Counted from the stretch's first letter, positions 23,413 to 35,724 are shown. The stretch: DNA of 64,000 nucleotides from Plumapathes pennacea (GCA_964036295.1 OZ038471.1:13534184-13598183), one strand, 5' to 3'. Numbers and translations are program-made. The notes: generated from the sequence alone by a model not told the origin.

Positions 23413-25590
23413 AGAACAGACTTTGGCGCGTTAATGAGCTGCTTTTATGCATTCCTGAGCTATAAGAGCTTAGAGTGGAGAGAAATACAATTTTGGCTAT
23501 AATTTGGCCAAAACGTGACCGATTTAATCGCGGATTGTTTCCTCGCACGTCTCTTTACCTTGCCCATCGTTTTGTAAAATCTCTTGGAAAAAATAATTTT
23601 GAGGGATATAAGAAATTTTGAAAATTAAAGAGTACCAAAATTTTTGACCCTCCAGCTACCTTATTATCCAATTTCTATTGTTTAAAAAAACAATCGTTGT
23701 TTCTAAAGCTCTCAGTGCGCTATATGGAAAGTGCTTTACAGGAAAGATGTATCTCTCAACGATGCACACAAAGAAAGAAACCACGATTAAAATGGTCAAG
23801 TTTCTGCCGAGATATAATCAATCTACTTTCGCTCCATAGTAAGCTCTTATAGCTCACATTTACATAATATTACGCAAGTTTCTATTAAGTGTACGTTTTC
23901 TCTACTATGTAGCGCCACTCACAGGAAACCTCAAGAACGCAGACTTTCAGCAAAGAACACCTATAAGACGTTTAATGAACGACAATCAGTTTGTCGGCAA
24001 AGAATTGAGCGAGAAACGAACTATTTGCTATTTTCGTCTTTTAGCAAAGAAAAATTTGAATGTTTTGGGCGCTCTCAATTGGGTAGTTAGAACAATTTTG
24101 CGCACTACTCTTTATGTATGGAAGCAACAGGCGTAAAAATTCTGTCAGTTACTTAGCATATTAGTATTATTCTTCCATGAAAGTCTGCGTTCTTGAGGTT
24201 ACTTGTGAGCGACGCTGCATAGAGGGAGAGAACAGACTTTGGCGCGTTAATGAGCTGATTTTATGCGTTCCTGAGGTATAAGAGCTTAGAGTGGAGAGAA
24301 ATACAATTTTGGCTATAATTTGGCCAAAACGTGACCGATTTAATCGCGGATTGTTTCCTCGCACGTCTCTTTAGCTTGCCCAACGTTTTGTAAAATCTCT
24401 TGGAAAAAATAATTTTGAGGGATATAAGAAATTTTGAAAATTAAAAAGTACCAAAATTTTTGACCCTCCAGCTACCTTATTATCCAATTCCTATTGTTTA
24501 AAAAAACAATCGTTGTTTCTGAAGCTCTCAGTGCGCTATATGGAAAGTGCTTTACAGGAAAGATGTATCTCTCAACGATGCACACAAAGAAAGAAACCAC
24601 GATTAAAATGGTCAAGTTTCTGCCGAGATATAATCAATCTACTTTCGCTCCATAGTAAGCTCTTATAGCTCACATTTACATAATATTACGCAAGTTTCTA
24701 TTAAGTGTACGTTTTCTCTACTATGTAGCGCCACTCACAGGAAACCTCAAGAACGCAGACTTTCAGCAAAGAACACCTATAAGACGCTTAATGAACGACA
24801 ATCAGTTTGTCGGCAAAGAATTGAGCGAGAAACGAACTATTCGCTATTTTCGTCTTTTAGCAAAGAAAAATTTCAATGTTTTGGGCGCTCTCAATTGGGT
24901 AGTTAGAACAATTTTGCGCACTACTCTTCTTGTATGGAAGCAACAGGCGTAAAAATTCTGTCAGTTACTTAGCATATTAGTATTATTCTTCCATGAAAGT
25001 CTGCGTTCTTGAGGTTACTTGTGAGCGACGCTGCATAAAGGGAGAGAACAGACTTTGGCGCGTTAATGAGCTGATTTTATGCGTTCCTGAGCTATAAGAG
25101 CTTAGAGTGGAGAGAAATACAATTTTGGCTATAATTTGGCCAAAACGTGACCGATTTAATCGCGGATTGTTTCCTCGCACGTCTCTTTAGCTTGCCCAAC
25201 GTTTTGTAAAATCTCTTGGAAAAAATAATTTTGAGGGATATAAGAAATTTTGAAAATTAAAAAGTACCAAAATTTTTGACCCTCCAGCTACCTTATTATC
25301 CAATTCCTATTGTTTAAAAAAACAATCGTTGTTTCTGAAGCTCTCAGTGCTCTATATGGAAAGTGCTTTACAGTAAAGATGTATCTCTCAACGATGCACA
25401 CAAAGAAAGAAACCACGATTAAAATGGTCAAGTTTCTGCCGAGATATAATCAATCTACTTTCGCTCCATAGTAAGCTCTTATAGCTCACATTTACATAAT
25501 ATTACGCAAGTTTCTATTAAGTGTACGTTTTCTCTACTATGTAGCGCCACTCACAGGAAACCTCAAGAACGCAGACTAGACGCAGAACTA
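23413..25590 (-). repeat. 816-bp satellite array, block 3
   Basis: Orientation returns to that of block 1, with unit marks near 23728, 24546 and 25363. The block ends at a junction almost identical to that between blocks 1 and 2. Confidence 0.93.
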
Positions 25591-28500
25591 CTCAAAGGAA
25601 ACCAAGACAAGCCGTTCATTAAGCGTCTAATAGGTGTTCTTTGCTGAAAGTCTGCGTTCTTGAGGTTTCTTGTGAGTAGCGCTACATAGTAGAGAAGACG
25701 TACACTTAATAGAAACCTGCGTAATATTATGTAAATGTGAGCTATAAGAGCTTACTATGGAGCGAAAGTAGATTGATTATATCTCGGCGGAAACTTGACC
25801 ATTTTCATTGTGGTTTCTTTCTTTATGTGCATCGTTGAGAGATACATCTTTCCTGTAAAGCACTTTCCATATAGCGCACTGAGAGCTTCAGAAACAACGA
25901 TTGTTTTTTTAAACAATAGGAATTGGATAATAAGGTAGCTGGAGGGTCAAAAATTTTGGTACTTTTTAATTTTCAAAATTTCTTATATCCCTCAAAATTA
26001 TTTTTTCCATGAAATTTTACAAAACGTTGGGCAAGCTAAAGAGACGTGCGAGGAAACAATCCGCGATTAAATTGGTCACGTTTTGGCCAAATTATAGCCA
26101 AAATTGTATTTCTCTCCACTCTAAGCTCTTATAGCTCAGGAACGCATAAAATCACCTCATTAACGCGCCAAGGTCTGTTCTCTCCCTCTATGCAGCGTCG
26201 CTCACAAGTAACCTCAAGAACGCAGACTTTCATGGAAGAATAATACTAATATGCTAAGTAACTGACAGAATTTTTACGCCTGTTGCTTCCATACAAGAAG
26301 AGTAGTGCGCAAAATTGTTCTAACTACCCAATTGAGAGCGCCCAAAACAATGAAATTTTTCTTTGCTAAAAAAAGAAAATAGCAAATAGTTCGTTTCTCG
26401 CTCAATTCTTTGCCGACAAACTGATTGTCGTTCATTAAGCGTCTTATAGGTGTTCTTTGCTGAAAGTCTGCGTTCTTGAGGTTTCCTGTGAGTGGCGCTA
26501 CATAGTAGAGAAAACGTACACTTAATAGAAACTTGCGTAATATTATGTAAATGTGAGCTATAAGAGCTTACTATGGAGCGAAAGTAGATTGATTATATCT
26601 CGGCAGAAACTTGACCATTTTAATCGTGGTTTCTTTCTTTGTGTGCATCGTTGAGAGATACATCTTTACTGTAAAGCACTTTCCATATAGAGCACTGAGA
26701 GCTTCAGAAACAACGATTGTTTTTTTAAACAATAGGAATTGGATAATAAGGTAGCTGGAGGGTCAAAAATTTTGGTACTTTTTAATTTTCCAAATTTCTT
26801 ATATCCCTCAAAATTATTTTTTCCAAGAGATTTTACAAAACGTTGGGCAAGCTAAAGAGACGTGCGAGGAAACAATCCGCGATTAAATCGGTCACGTTTT
26901 GGCCAAATTATAGCCAAAATTGTATTTCTCTCCACTCTAAGCTCTTATAGCTCAGGAACGCATAAAATCAGCTCATTAACGCGCCAAAGTCTGTTCTCTC
27001 CCTCTATGCAGCGTCGCTCACAAGTAACCTCAAGAACGCAGACTTTCATGGAAGAATAATATTGATTTGCTAAGTGAATGACAGAAGTTTTACGCCTGTT
27101 GCTTCCGTACAAGAAGAGTAGTGCGCAAAAATGTTCTAACTACCCAATTGAGAGCGCCCAAAACATTGAAATTTTTCTTTGCTAAAAGACGAAAATAGCG
27201 AATAGTTCGTTTCTCGCTCAATTCTTTGCCGACAAACTGATTGTAGTTCATTAAGCGTCTTATAGGTGTTCTTTGATGAAAGTCTGCGTTCTTGAGGTTT
27301 CCTGTGAGTGGCGCTGCATAGTAGAGAAAACGTACACTTAATAGAAACTTGCGTAATATTATGTAAATGTGAGCTGTAAGAGCTTACTATGGAGCGAAAG
27401 TAGATTGATTATATCTCGGCGGAAACTTGACCATTTTAATCGTGGTTTCTTTCCTTGTCTGCATCGTTGAGAGATACATCTTTCCTGTAAAGCACTTTAC
27501 ATATAGCGCACTGAGAGCTTCAGAAACAACGATTGTTTTTTTAAACAATAGGAATTGGATAATAAGGTAGCTGGAGGGTCAAAAATTTTGGTACTTTTTA
27601 ATTTTCAAAATTTCTTATATCCCTCAAAATTATTTTTTCCAAGAGATTTTACAAAACGTTGGGCAAGCTAAAGAGACGTGCGAGGAAACAATCCGCGATT
27701 AAATCGGTCACGTTTTGGCCAAATTATAGCCAAAATTGTTTTTCTCTCCACTCTAAGCTCTTATAGCTCAGGAACGCATAAAATCAGCTCATTAACGCGC
27801 CAAAGTCTGTTCTCTCCCTCTATGCAGCGTCGCTCACAAGTTACCTCAAGAACGCAGACTTTCATGCAAGAATAATACTGATATGCTAAGTGAATGACAG
27901 AAGTTTTACGCCTGTTGCTTCCGTACAAGAAGAGTAGTGCGCAAAATTGTTCTAACTACCCAATTGAGAGCGCCCAAAACATTGAAATTTTTCTTTGCTA
28001 AACGACGAAAATAGCGAATAGTTCGTTTCTCGCTCAATTCTTTGCCGACAAACTGATTGTCGTTCATTAAGCGTCTTATAGGTGTTCTTTGCTGAAAGTC
28101 TGCGTTCTTGAGGTTTCCTGTGAGTGGCGCTACATAGTAGAGAAAACGTACACTTAATAGAAACTTGCGTAATATTATGTAAATGTGAGCTATAAGAGCT
28201 TACTATGGAGCGAAAGTAGATTGATTGTATCTCGCCGGAAACTTGACCATTTTAATCGTGGTTTCTTTCCTTGTGTGCATCGTTGAGAGATACATCTTTC
28301 CTGTAAAGCCCTTTCTATATAGCGCACTGAGAGCTTCAGAAACAACGATTGTTTTTTTAAACAATGGGAATTGGATAATAAGGTAGCTGGAGGGTCAAAA
28401 ATTTTGGTACTTTTTAATTTTCAAAATTTCTTATATCCCTCAAAATTATTTTTTCCAAGAGATTTTACAAAACATTGGGCAAGCTAAAGAGACGTGCGAG

Positions 28501-29934
28501 GAAACAATCCGCGATTAAATCGGTCACGTTTTGGCCAAATTATAGCCAAAATTGTATTTCTCTCCACTCTAAGCTCTTATAGCTCAGGAACGCATAAAAT
28601 CAGCTCATTAACGCGCCAAAGTCTGTTCTCTCCCTCTATGCAGCGTCGCTCACAAGTAACCTCAAGAACGCAGACTTTGATTGAAGAATAATATTGATAT
28701 TCTAAGTGAATGACAGAAGTTTTACGCCTGTTGCTTCCGTACAAGAAGAGTAGTGCGTAAAATTGTTCTAACTACCCAATTGAGAGCGCCCAAAACATTG
28801 AAATTTTTCTTTGCTAAAAGACGAAAATAGCGAATAGTTCGTTTCTCGCTCAATTCTTTGCCGACAAACTGATTGTCGTTCATTAAGCGTCTTATAGGTG
28901 TTCTTTGCAGAAAAGTCTGCGTTCTTGAGGTTTCCTGTGAGTGGCGCTACATAGTAGAGAAAACGTACACTTAATAGAAACTTGCGTAATATTATGTAAA
29001 TGTGAGCTATAAGAGCTTACTATGGAGCGAAAGTAGATTGATTGTATCTCGCCGGAAACTTGACCATTTTAATCGTGGTTTCTTTCTTTGTGTGCATCGT
29101 TGAGAGATACATCTTTTCTGTAAAGCACTTTACATATAGCGCACTGAGAGCTTCAGAAACAACGATTGTTTTTTTAAACAATAGGAATTGGATAATAAGG
29201 TAGCTGGAGGGTCAAAAATTTTGGTACTTTTTAATTTTCAAAATTTCTTATATCCCTCAAAATTATTTTTTCCAAGAGATTTTACAAAACGTTGGGCAAG
29301 CTAAAGAGACGTGCGAGGAAACAATCCGCGATTAAATCGGTCACGTTTTGGCCAATTTATAGCCAAAATTGTATTTCTCTCCACTCTAAGCTCTTATAGC
29401 TCAGGAACGCATAAAATCAGCTCATTAACGCGCCAAAGTCTGTTCTCTCCCTCTATGCAGCGTCGCTCACAAGTGACCTCAAGAACGCAGACTTTCATGG
29501 AAGAATAATATTGATATGCTAAGTGAATGACAGAAGTTTTACGCCTGTTGCTTCCGTACAAGAAGAGTAGTGCGCAAAATTGTTCTAACTACCCAATTGA
29601 GAGCGCCCAAAACATTGAAATTTTTCTTTGCTAAACGACGAAAATAGCGAATAGTTCGTTTCTCGCTCAATTCTTTGCCGACAAACTGATTGTCGTTCAT
29701 TAAGCGTCTTATAGGTGTTCTTTGCTGAAAGTCTGCGTTCTTGAGGTTTCCTGTGAGTGGCGCTACATAGTAGAGAAAACGTACACTTAATAGAAACTTG
29801 CGTAATATTATGTAAATGTGAGCTATAAGAGCTTACTATGGAGCGAAAGTAGATTGATTATATCTCGGCGGAAACTTGACCTTTTTAATCGTGGTTTATT
29901 TCCTTGTGCATCGTTGAGAGATGCATCTTTCCTG
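25591..29934 (+). repeat. 816-bp satellite array, block 4
   Basis: Opposite orientation again, with unit marks near 25850, 26668, 27485, 28300, 29115 and 29925 (the last truncated). One unit is 817 bp. The array ends abruptly at GCATCTTTCCTGAC, where the ~330-bp repeat resumes. Confidence 0.93.
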
Positions 29935-31515
29935 ACTCGCGGGCTAAAAGTTTACAAACAGTATGCAAAAAACGTCAGTATAGTCCCAGGAACGTTTCCT
30001 GAAAGATTCATGCGATTCTGAGATGGTCGAAAAATGACTGCATTTTGACAAAATACTAAGGCTATAGCACAGAGTTTTTTTGTCAAAAATTGAAAACTCT
30101 TGAAACTTTTAGGAAACCTTCCTTGGAATATAACAATACTTTTTTGAAATATATTTGCTTTATCTATCTTTATCCGTTGGCGAGATATAGCAGCTTAAAA
30201 TTGGCTCCTTTGCTCCAAAGGTGTGATTTTTTTATTAGTGCATGATTTGCTCTAATTTGCTCTAATTTCTCACGACGCGCGGGCTAAAAGTTTACAAAAA
30301 CTATGGAAAATCCGTGGGCATAGTCCCAGGAACGTTTGTTGAAAGTTTCATGTGATTCTGAGATGGTCGAAAAATGACCGGATTTTGACAAAATACTAAG
30401 GCTATAGCACAGGGTTTTTTGTCAAAAATTGAAAACTCTTGAAACTTTCAGGAAACCTTCTTTGGACTAAGACTTTTTGCAATACATTTGCTTTATCTAT
30501 CTTTATCCGTTGGCGAGATATACCAGCTTAAAATTGGCTCCTTTGCTCCAAAGGTGTGATGTTTTAATTAGCGTATGATTTGCTCTAATTTCTCACGACG
30601 CGCGGGCTAAAAGTTTACAAAAACTATGGAAAATCCGTGGGCATAGTCCCAGGAACGTTTCCTGAAAGTTTCATGCGATTCTGAGATGGTCGAAAAATGA
30701 CCGGATTTTGACAAAATACTAAGGCTATAGCACAGGGTTTTTTGTCAAAAATTGAAAACTCTTGAAACTTTCAGGAAACTTTCCTTGGACTAAGACTTTT
30801 TGCAATACATTTGCTTTATCTATCTTTATCCGTTGGCGAGATATAGCAGCTTAAAATTGGCTCCTTTGCTCCAAAGGTGTGTTTTAATTAGCGTATGATT
30901 TGCTCTAATTTGCTCTAATTTCTCACGACGCGCGGGCTAAAAGTTTACAAAAACTATGTAAAAACCGTCGGCATAGTCCCAGGAACGTTTCCTGAAAGTT
31001 TCATGCGATTCTGAGATGGTCGAAAAATGACCGGATTTTGACAAAATACTAAGGCTATAGCCCACTAGAATTAGCTGATTTTGGCCAAAACTCTGAAAAC
31101 TCTTGAAACTTTTAGGAAACCTTCCTGGGACTATAGGACGACTTTTTGCAATACCTTGATTTATCTCCATCCGTTGGCGAGATAAAGCAGCAAAAGCGCT
31201 TCAAACTTCGAAAGGTGTGATGTTTTAATTAGTCGATGATTTGCTCTAATTTGCTTTAATATCTCACGACCCGCTGGATAAAAGTTTACAAAAAATATAT
31301 ACAACCATCGGTATAGTCCCAGGAACATTTCCGGAAAGTTTCATTCGATTCTGAGATGGTTGAAAAATGACCGTACTTTGACAAAATAGTAAGGCTTTAG
31401 CCCATGGTTTTTTGTCAAAAATAGCCGATTTTGGTGAAAAATTGAAAACTCTTGAAACGTTTAGGAAACCTTCCTGGGACTATAACAAGACTTTTTGTAA
31501 TACATTTCCGTGACG
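29935..31515 (+). repeat. ~330-bp tandem repeat, right flanking block
   Basis: About five units marked by GGGCTAAAAGTTTAC at 29941, 30281, 30604 and 30933, with a diverged one near 31275. Same family as 13.2-15.0 kb. Middle units resemble each other more than the outermost one does, as expected if the array decays from its edge. Confidence 0.88.
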
Positions 31516-31569
31516 TGTGGATGCCCGCTGTTGGAGGATTGAGGCGAGTAGCTTCACTGGCGGATAGGC
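31509..31569 (-). pseudogene. possible exon fragment (AYPPVKLL)
   Basis: On the minus strand an acceptor-like TTCATTTCAG is followed by a frame reading AYPPVKLLASILQQR. A related block with its own acceptor occurs at 36.8-36.9 kb (AYPSLKLLPS). I cannot name the parent gene. The tract stops at the satellite edge, so it is a fragment at best. Confidence 0.3.
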
Positions 31570-31817
31570 CTGAAATGAAGATTGGAAAATTTTAAAGCTT
31601 TTTTTAAATCACTTCGTGATACAGTCTATTTTTGTTCGTCAACAACAGTATCCTCAGGCCAGAGAGACTGTGATGTAATTATAACATGCAAGTAAAGTTA
31701 GGGTACTTTTATTCGTGTATGTGAAGTCTTCCGTAGCTTTTTTTTAACTCGCTTAATGTGTCGATCTTTGACCGCACAATTATGCGCCGATTAATTCAAA
31801 ACGTCACCACCCCTTCC

Positions 31818-31910
31818 CCTACCCCCCCCCCCCCCCCCTTCGCCGGGCATACTGTACCCCTCCTTTGACTGGGGAGGCGGAAATTTGTCCTACCAGGGGG
31901 GGGGGTGGAG
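31818..31910. repeat. paired poly-C and poly-G tracts
   Basis: A run of about 17 C near 31823-31839 is followed about 60 bases later by a run of 10 G (31898-31907). This allows a hairpin or G-quadruplex-like structure. Confidence 0.6.
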
Positions 31911-32570
31911 AATTTGAGTTGCCTGTTAATCGGCGCATTACACACAGCTATTTTTTGTAGATATGAATTCGGTCGAGCGTAATTTCTGGTAAACTAAATA
32001 TGCTTCCTGCGAGAAACATACTGTATTTACTTAAAACAGGTATTCAAACATGACATTGTCTCGGGTGATTGCGTGATTTGTTTATTCTCCGCGCTAAAAA
32101 GAAACTATAAAATTTGAGGCTGAGTTTTAAATAATAAGATTTTGGGGGGCTCTCCACAGGGGTTTCACCAGAAAACCTACTCCGTGCAGTGTAAACACAA
32201 GGCCAGCCTGGAGAGGTTTTTAATCCTTTAATGCGACCGGAGCATCATGAAAACCTATCGACATACAGGACGTACCATTTTCAGAAGTTGAACGTACCTC
32301 TGCCGTCTATGAAACTGAAATTCAGATTATCTCTTCGCGCCCAAGAGGTAAATCTGAGAATATTTTCATCTGTACTACATTAAATATAAAATCGAGAATG
32401 CACTGTTAGAGAAACTCAAACGTATATATGGCGTTTCGTTGCGGACAAAACTATATAAAACCGTATAAAAGTCGAGATTTGCAAAACATAAGTCGAGATT
32501 TAGAAAAACACGAGTCAAGATCAGTGAAATTTGAGTCGAGAATTTTGCACGGGGTGCGAGTCGAGATTTT
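31911..32570. other. gene-free stretch with GAGTCGAGATTT-type short repeats
   Basis: 32465-32570 holds irregular copies of AGTCGAGATTT / GAGTCGAGAATTTTGCAC. No gene is supported in this interval. Confidence 0.5.
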
Positions 32571-32576
32571 GCCATC

Positions 32577-32627
32577 CTCGTTCCCAGGCTCTTTTCCCTA
32601 CCACAGGGAAAAGAGCCTGGGAACGAG
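32577..32627. repeat. perfect 23-bp palindrome
   Basis: Arms 32577-32599 and 32605-32627 are exact complements around the loop ACCAC. The arm begins CTCGTTCCCAGG, which also appears at 40.02 kb and, inverted, at 57.31 kb beside other repeats, so this is part of a dispersed element. Confidence 0.85.
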
Positions 32628-32647
32628 AATGAGACTTTGCACGGTGT

Positions 32648-33356
32648 GACAGAGCTGACAAACGCATTGCGCATGTTGGTGCCGTCATCAGTCCGTCCGC
32701 TTGTTTATCTTGTTCAGAGTCACTGAGGTGAATTTTTTAATCTAAAATAACCTTCAAAAGTTTACATTTTTGCAATAAAGCCTGAGAGCTTGGCTCATCT
32801 GGTGAGTTCCTCTCTGGGACAGAGCAACGAGTATCCCTCCATCGTAATTCGTCGCAGTGGTTACGGCAAACTGGATCATTTTCTCGGAGCCCAGAACCTT
32901 TGGCGAGCCCTTCTGACAAGGAGTAGAACTTTCCTTTTCATTGCTTTGCTTGGCCGGTCCTTTTACCTTGAGTATATTGTCCTTTTACCTTGAGTATATT
33001 ATCCTTTATACCTTCTACGACTTTCACGGAACGCAGCAGTAACACGGTCGCTATGGCGATGAAAACAATCCGACAAGGACGAATTTGTTTTGCAATTTTC
33101 ACCACGGGTGCAAGGAGGAAAGTGGTAGGTGCAAAAGCTCAGGAAGAGAAAAACTATTGAACTGCAAACTCTGAAAATTTGTAGCTTAACTTTTGCTTCT
33201 GCGTCTTAACTTTTTTTAAAAACCCGCCGGAAGTTGTGTTTCGTACATCATTCAAAAATACAAAGGGATTCAGTGGAGCGTACACCCGTGCCAGTTTCCG
33301 CGGTAAAAAGTTTTGCTGCGCGGCCACGCATGCACAGTGCGTTTGTCAGCTCTGTC
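32648..33356. mobile_element. non-autonomous DNA transposon with 9-bp target duplication
   Basis: Terminal inverted repeats GACAGAGCTGACAAACGCA (left) and its inverted copy ending GCTCTGTC (right) extend about 28 bp with two mismatches. GCACGGTGT directly flanks both ends (32639-32647 and 33357-33365), a clean 9-bp target duplication. That length fits Mutator-like elements, but no transposase is present to confirm it. Internal sequence includes gene-like pieces on both strands (32.74-32.99 kb) that may be captured exon fragments. Confidence 0.75.
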
Positions 33357-33430
33357 GCACGGTGTGAGTCAAGATACGCCGACCAGTTTTAACGCTGTCT
33401 CCTCCGCATGCGCTCGAGACTGCAAAAATA

Positions 33431-33625
33431 ATGGCGACGCGCTGGCTGCCAAACGTGGGTGATTTCTTCTTTTCATTGGAAAGATTTATAGAGATTTCGG
33501 AGAGACAGTTAAGTTCAGCATCCTATGACATTTCAGAGTTCTTAATTCGTCGCCTTGATGAATACGAGAGGACGCTGTCGATATTGTTAGCAAGGTTTGT
33601 GGAGACGAGGTCGCCAAAGCTATAA
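33431..33625 (+). CDS. hypothetical 64-aa frame
   Basis: ATG at 33431 in a good context (AATAATGGCGACG), stop at 33625. The product is helical and charged (LERFIEISERQLSSASYDIS, then FLIRRLDEYERTLS) with no known domain. It might be a first exon, since frames of this kind with an MAT start are common at gene starts. It overlaps nothing else. Chance is not excluded. Confidence 0.25.
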   Translation: MATRWLPNVGDFFFSLERFIEISERQLSSASYDISEFLIRRLDEYERTLSILLARFVETRSPKL

Positions 33626-33749
33626 GAGAGTTTGTGGGAAATTACGAATGACCTGACTATTCGCTCAAAGTGCTGAAATACAAAATGCGAGGAAGCGATC
33701 CCATTGGTCGAAAAAGCGAAATGTTCCCATTTTAATGTCTCGAGCATTA

Positions 33750-34757
33750 CCCTCGCAGAGCTCGGGGAAAATACAGACAGTAGTTTTAAATTACAACGAT
33801 CAGAGTTGCACTCATAGGTATTAATGAGCAAATCGTTTTGGTTCTCATCAGAAAACAGGAAAAAAGGAATTGCGTGATGCTGACACTTACTTGAGATCTG
33901 AATAAAGAACATTTAGCACATGAAACTGGAACTTTCTGGGTTATCTGTTGGGTACATATTCCCCTGTATTTCCTGAAAGGGACGTTCCTCTGAACACGTT
34001 TTGTGTTCAGGGTTCTCTGTCTAACAGGGCATACAATTTAAGAGGGGTTCCGCTGTAAACTCGAGTAATGATCACAGTAAACAAAACAATTCTTGTACCA
34101 ACACAATGTATTTTTGATTGAGAATTTTTCGCCACTTCCTTGAAGAAATAGGAGGACAAATATTCCTATCAAACCCTTATTTTGCAATGATAACGCACTA
34201 ACTACAAAATACTGCATTTTTTAAACACCCCTAAAGAACGGTGGATACGCAGATACGCAGTCAAGCCAGACCACCCCTCCCCCAAATAGCTCTACTTCAG
34301 TGGATACGCAGTAGAATTAGACCACACTTCCCCCTAAGTTTTTGAAGTATGTGTCGAAGTGGATACGCTAATCTACGCCGATACGCAATCAAGCTAGACC
34401 AAACCTCCCCCAAAATAGCTGTATTGCGTATCCGCGTATCCACTTCGTATAATACTTCAAACAGTTAGGGGGAGGTGTGGTCTGACTTCACCGATCCGCG
34501 TATCCGGATACGCAGACATCCCTTCTGGAAGTGCGGGGTATTCTGTAGTTTAGCCGTTGGGTCTTTAACGGGATCGCAAATTGAAGCACGAATGAAAACT
34601 GCCTAATTTGTGTCATGAACCGGGCCAGAGCTAGGTATCAACGGAATCCCCTCCTCCCAAATCAAATTTAACTGCAAAAAGTGCTACTTTAGGTCACTTT
34701 CTGGAGGGAACACGAACTCTCCCTTCAACAAAGTAATCCCCTAGCTCTGCGAGGGTT
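33750..34757. mobile_element. probable ~1-kb non-autonomous element, 18-20 bp terminal repeats
   Basis: The left end CCCTCGCAGAGCTCGGGG and the right end CCCCTAGCTCTGCGAGGG are inverted copies with one mismatch, both preceded or followed by TTA/TAA. A third copy of the terminal block lies at 4133. No transposase frame is seen inside. Confidence 0.55.
34220..34525. repeat. GGATACGC short-motif cluster with internal inverted copies
   Basis: GGATACGC, GATACGCA and the inverted GCGTATCC occur about ten times. They are interleaved with recurring AGACCA-C-TCCCCC and TACTTCA blocks, also in both orientations. It looks like collapsed inverted repeats inside the ~1-kb element. Confidence 0.7.
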
Positions 34758-35408
34758 ACTAATCGTGACGCTATCTCGATTTTTATGCTAATTAGTCTGT
34801 CACATAAAGACTCACTGATAGAATGCCCGTTGTCAATGACAACAATTGTAATATTTTAAAAGCACAAAGTCAAAAACGTACAATTGAATACATGGCAAAA
34901 TTAACATATTTGACAGATATGAAGATTTACATATTTTGCAATGTTTTTTATAAAAATGAAATGAAATATTGCTACGCTTTCCTGAACTTATGCAATCGAA
35001 AAAAGCGACTAGAAATTTTTGCCCTGAAGCAAGTAGCGTACACAAGAAACAACTTGAAATTTAAACTTGAAGTATCTGGATTCAATAACAGAAAGTCTTG
35101 GACCATGCAATTAAGCATGTCTTGCACTGTAGTTTTACTGCCACAGTGCGTGCTCACCACTTGAATCATTTAGTGAGATGATTTCCTTTTTCTTTCAAGA
35201 AATAAAATTTGTCGAGTTGGAAAGCTGTAACTGTGCTCAAGAAATCCTTTTACCTGATAGCGATTACAGCGAAACACACAAACAATAATTTGAGCTCATT
35301 AAATATACATGTGTGTTAATGATATGTATGATATGCGAATTTATTTACGTTATTTACGTTAATAAAAGTGAATGATTTATCTAGCGCTTCAAATAAACGT
35401 TATCCGAA
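34758..35408. other. gene-free AT-rich stretch
   Basis: A 113-codon frame (34823-35164) starts with ATG but has no recognisable domain and is composed as expected for AT-rich intergenic DNA. A competing frame runs on the other strand. No gene is called. Confidence 0.45.
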
Positions 35409-35411
35409 ATG

Positions 35412-35697
35412 AAAAACGCTACCGACCACTTACCGACCAAACCTTTCACTTTACCGACCACTTACCGACCACATCATAAATCTTACCGACCACATACCAA
35501 CCACTTACCGACCACGTTACCGACCACGTTACCGACCACGTACCGACCACATACCGACCACATACCAACCACATACCGACCACATACCAACCACATACCG
35601 ACCACATACCGACCACTTACCGACCACATACCGACCACATACCGACCACTTACCGACCACATACCGACCACGTTACCGACCACTTACCGACCAGTTC
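35412..35697 (+). repeat. 11-12 bp minisatellite (ACCGACCAC core)
   Basis: About 24 copies of TACCGACCACA / TTACCGACCAC, alternating between 11- and 12-base units. Frames across it encode Thr-Tyr-Arg-Pro-His repeats only because the array lacks stops. Confidence 0.95.
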
Positions 35698-35724
35698 AAC
35701 TTGTTCACAATTACCGATATGTAT

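Noticed and set aside
15662-29508. A 65-codon open frame (MRGNNPRLNRSRFGQ...) repeated in about 15 satellite units
   Set aside because: The first codon is GTG, not ATG, and the frame lies in the arm of the unit's inverted repeat. Its recurrence follows from satellite identity and gives no sign of protein selection.
34823-35164. 113-codon frame as a gene
   Set aside because: AT-rich composition, competing frames on the other strand, no domain, no splice or poly(A) support.
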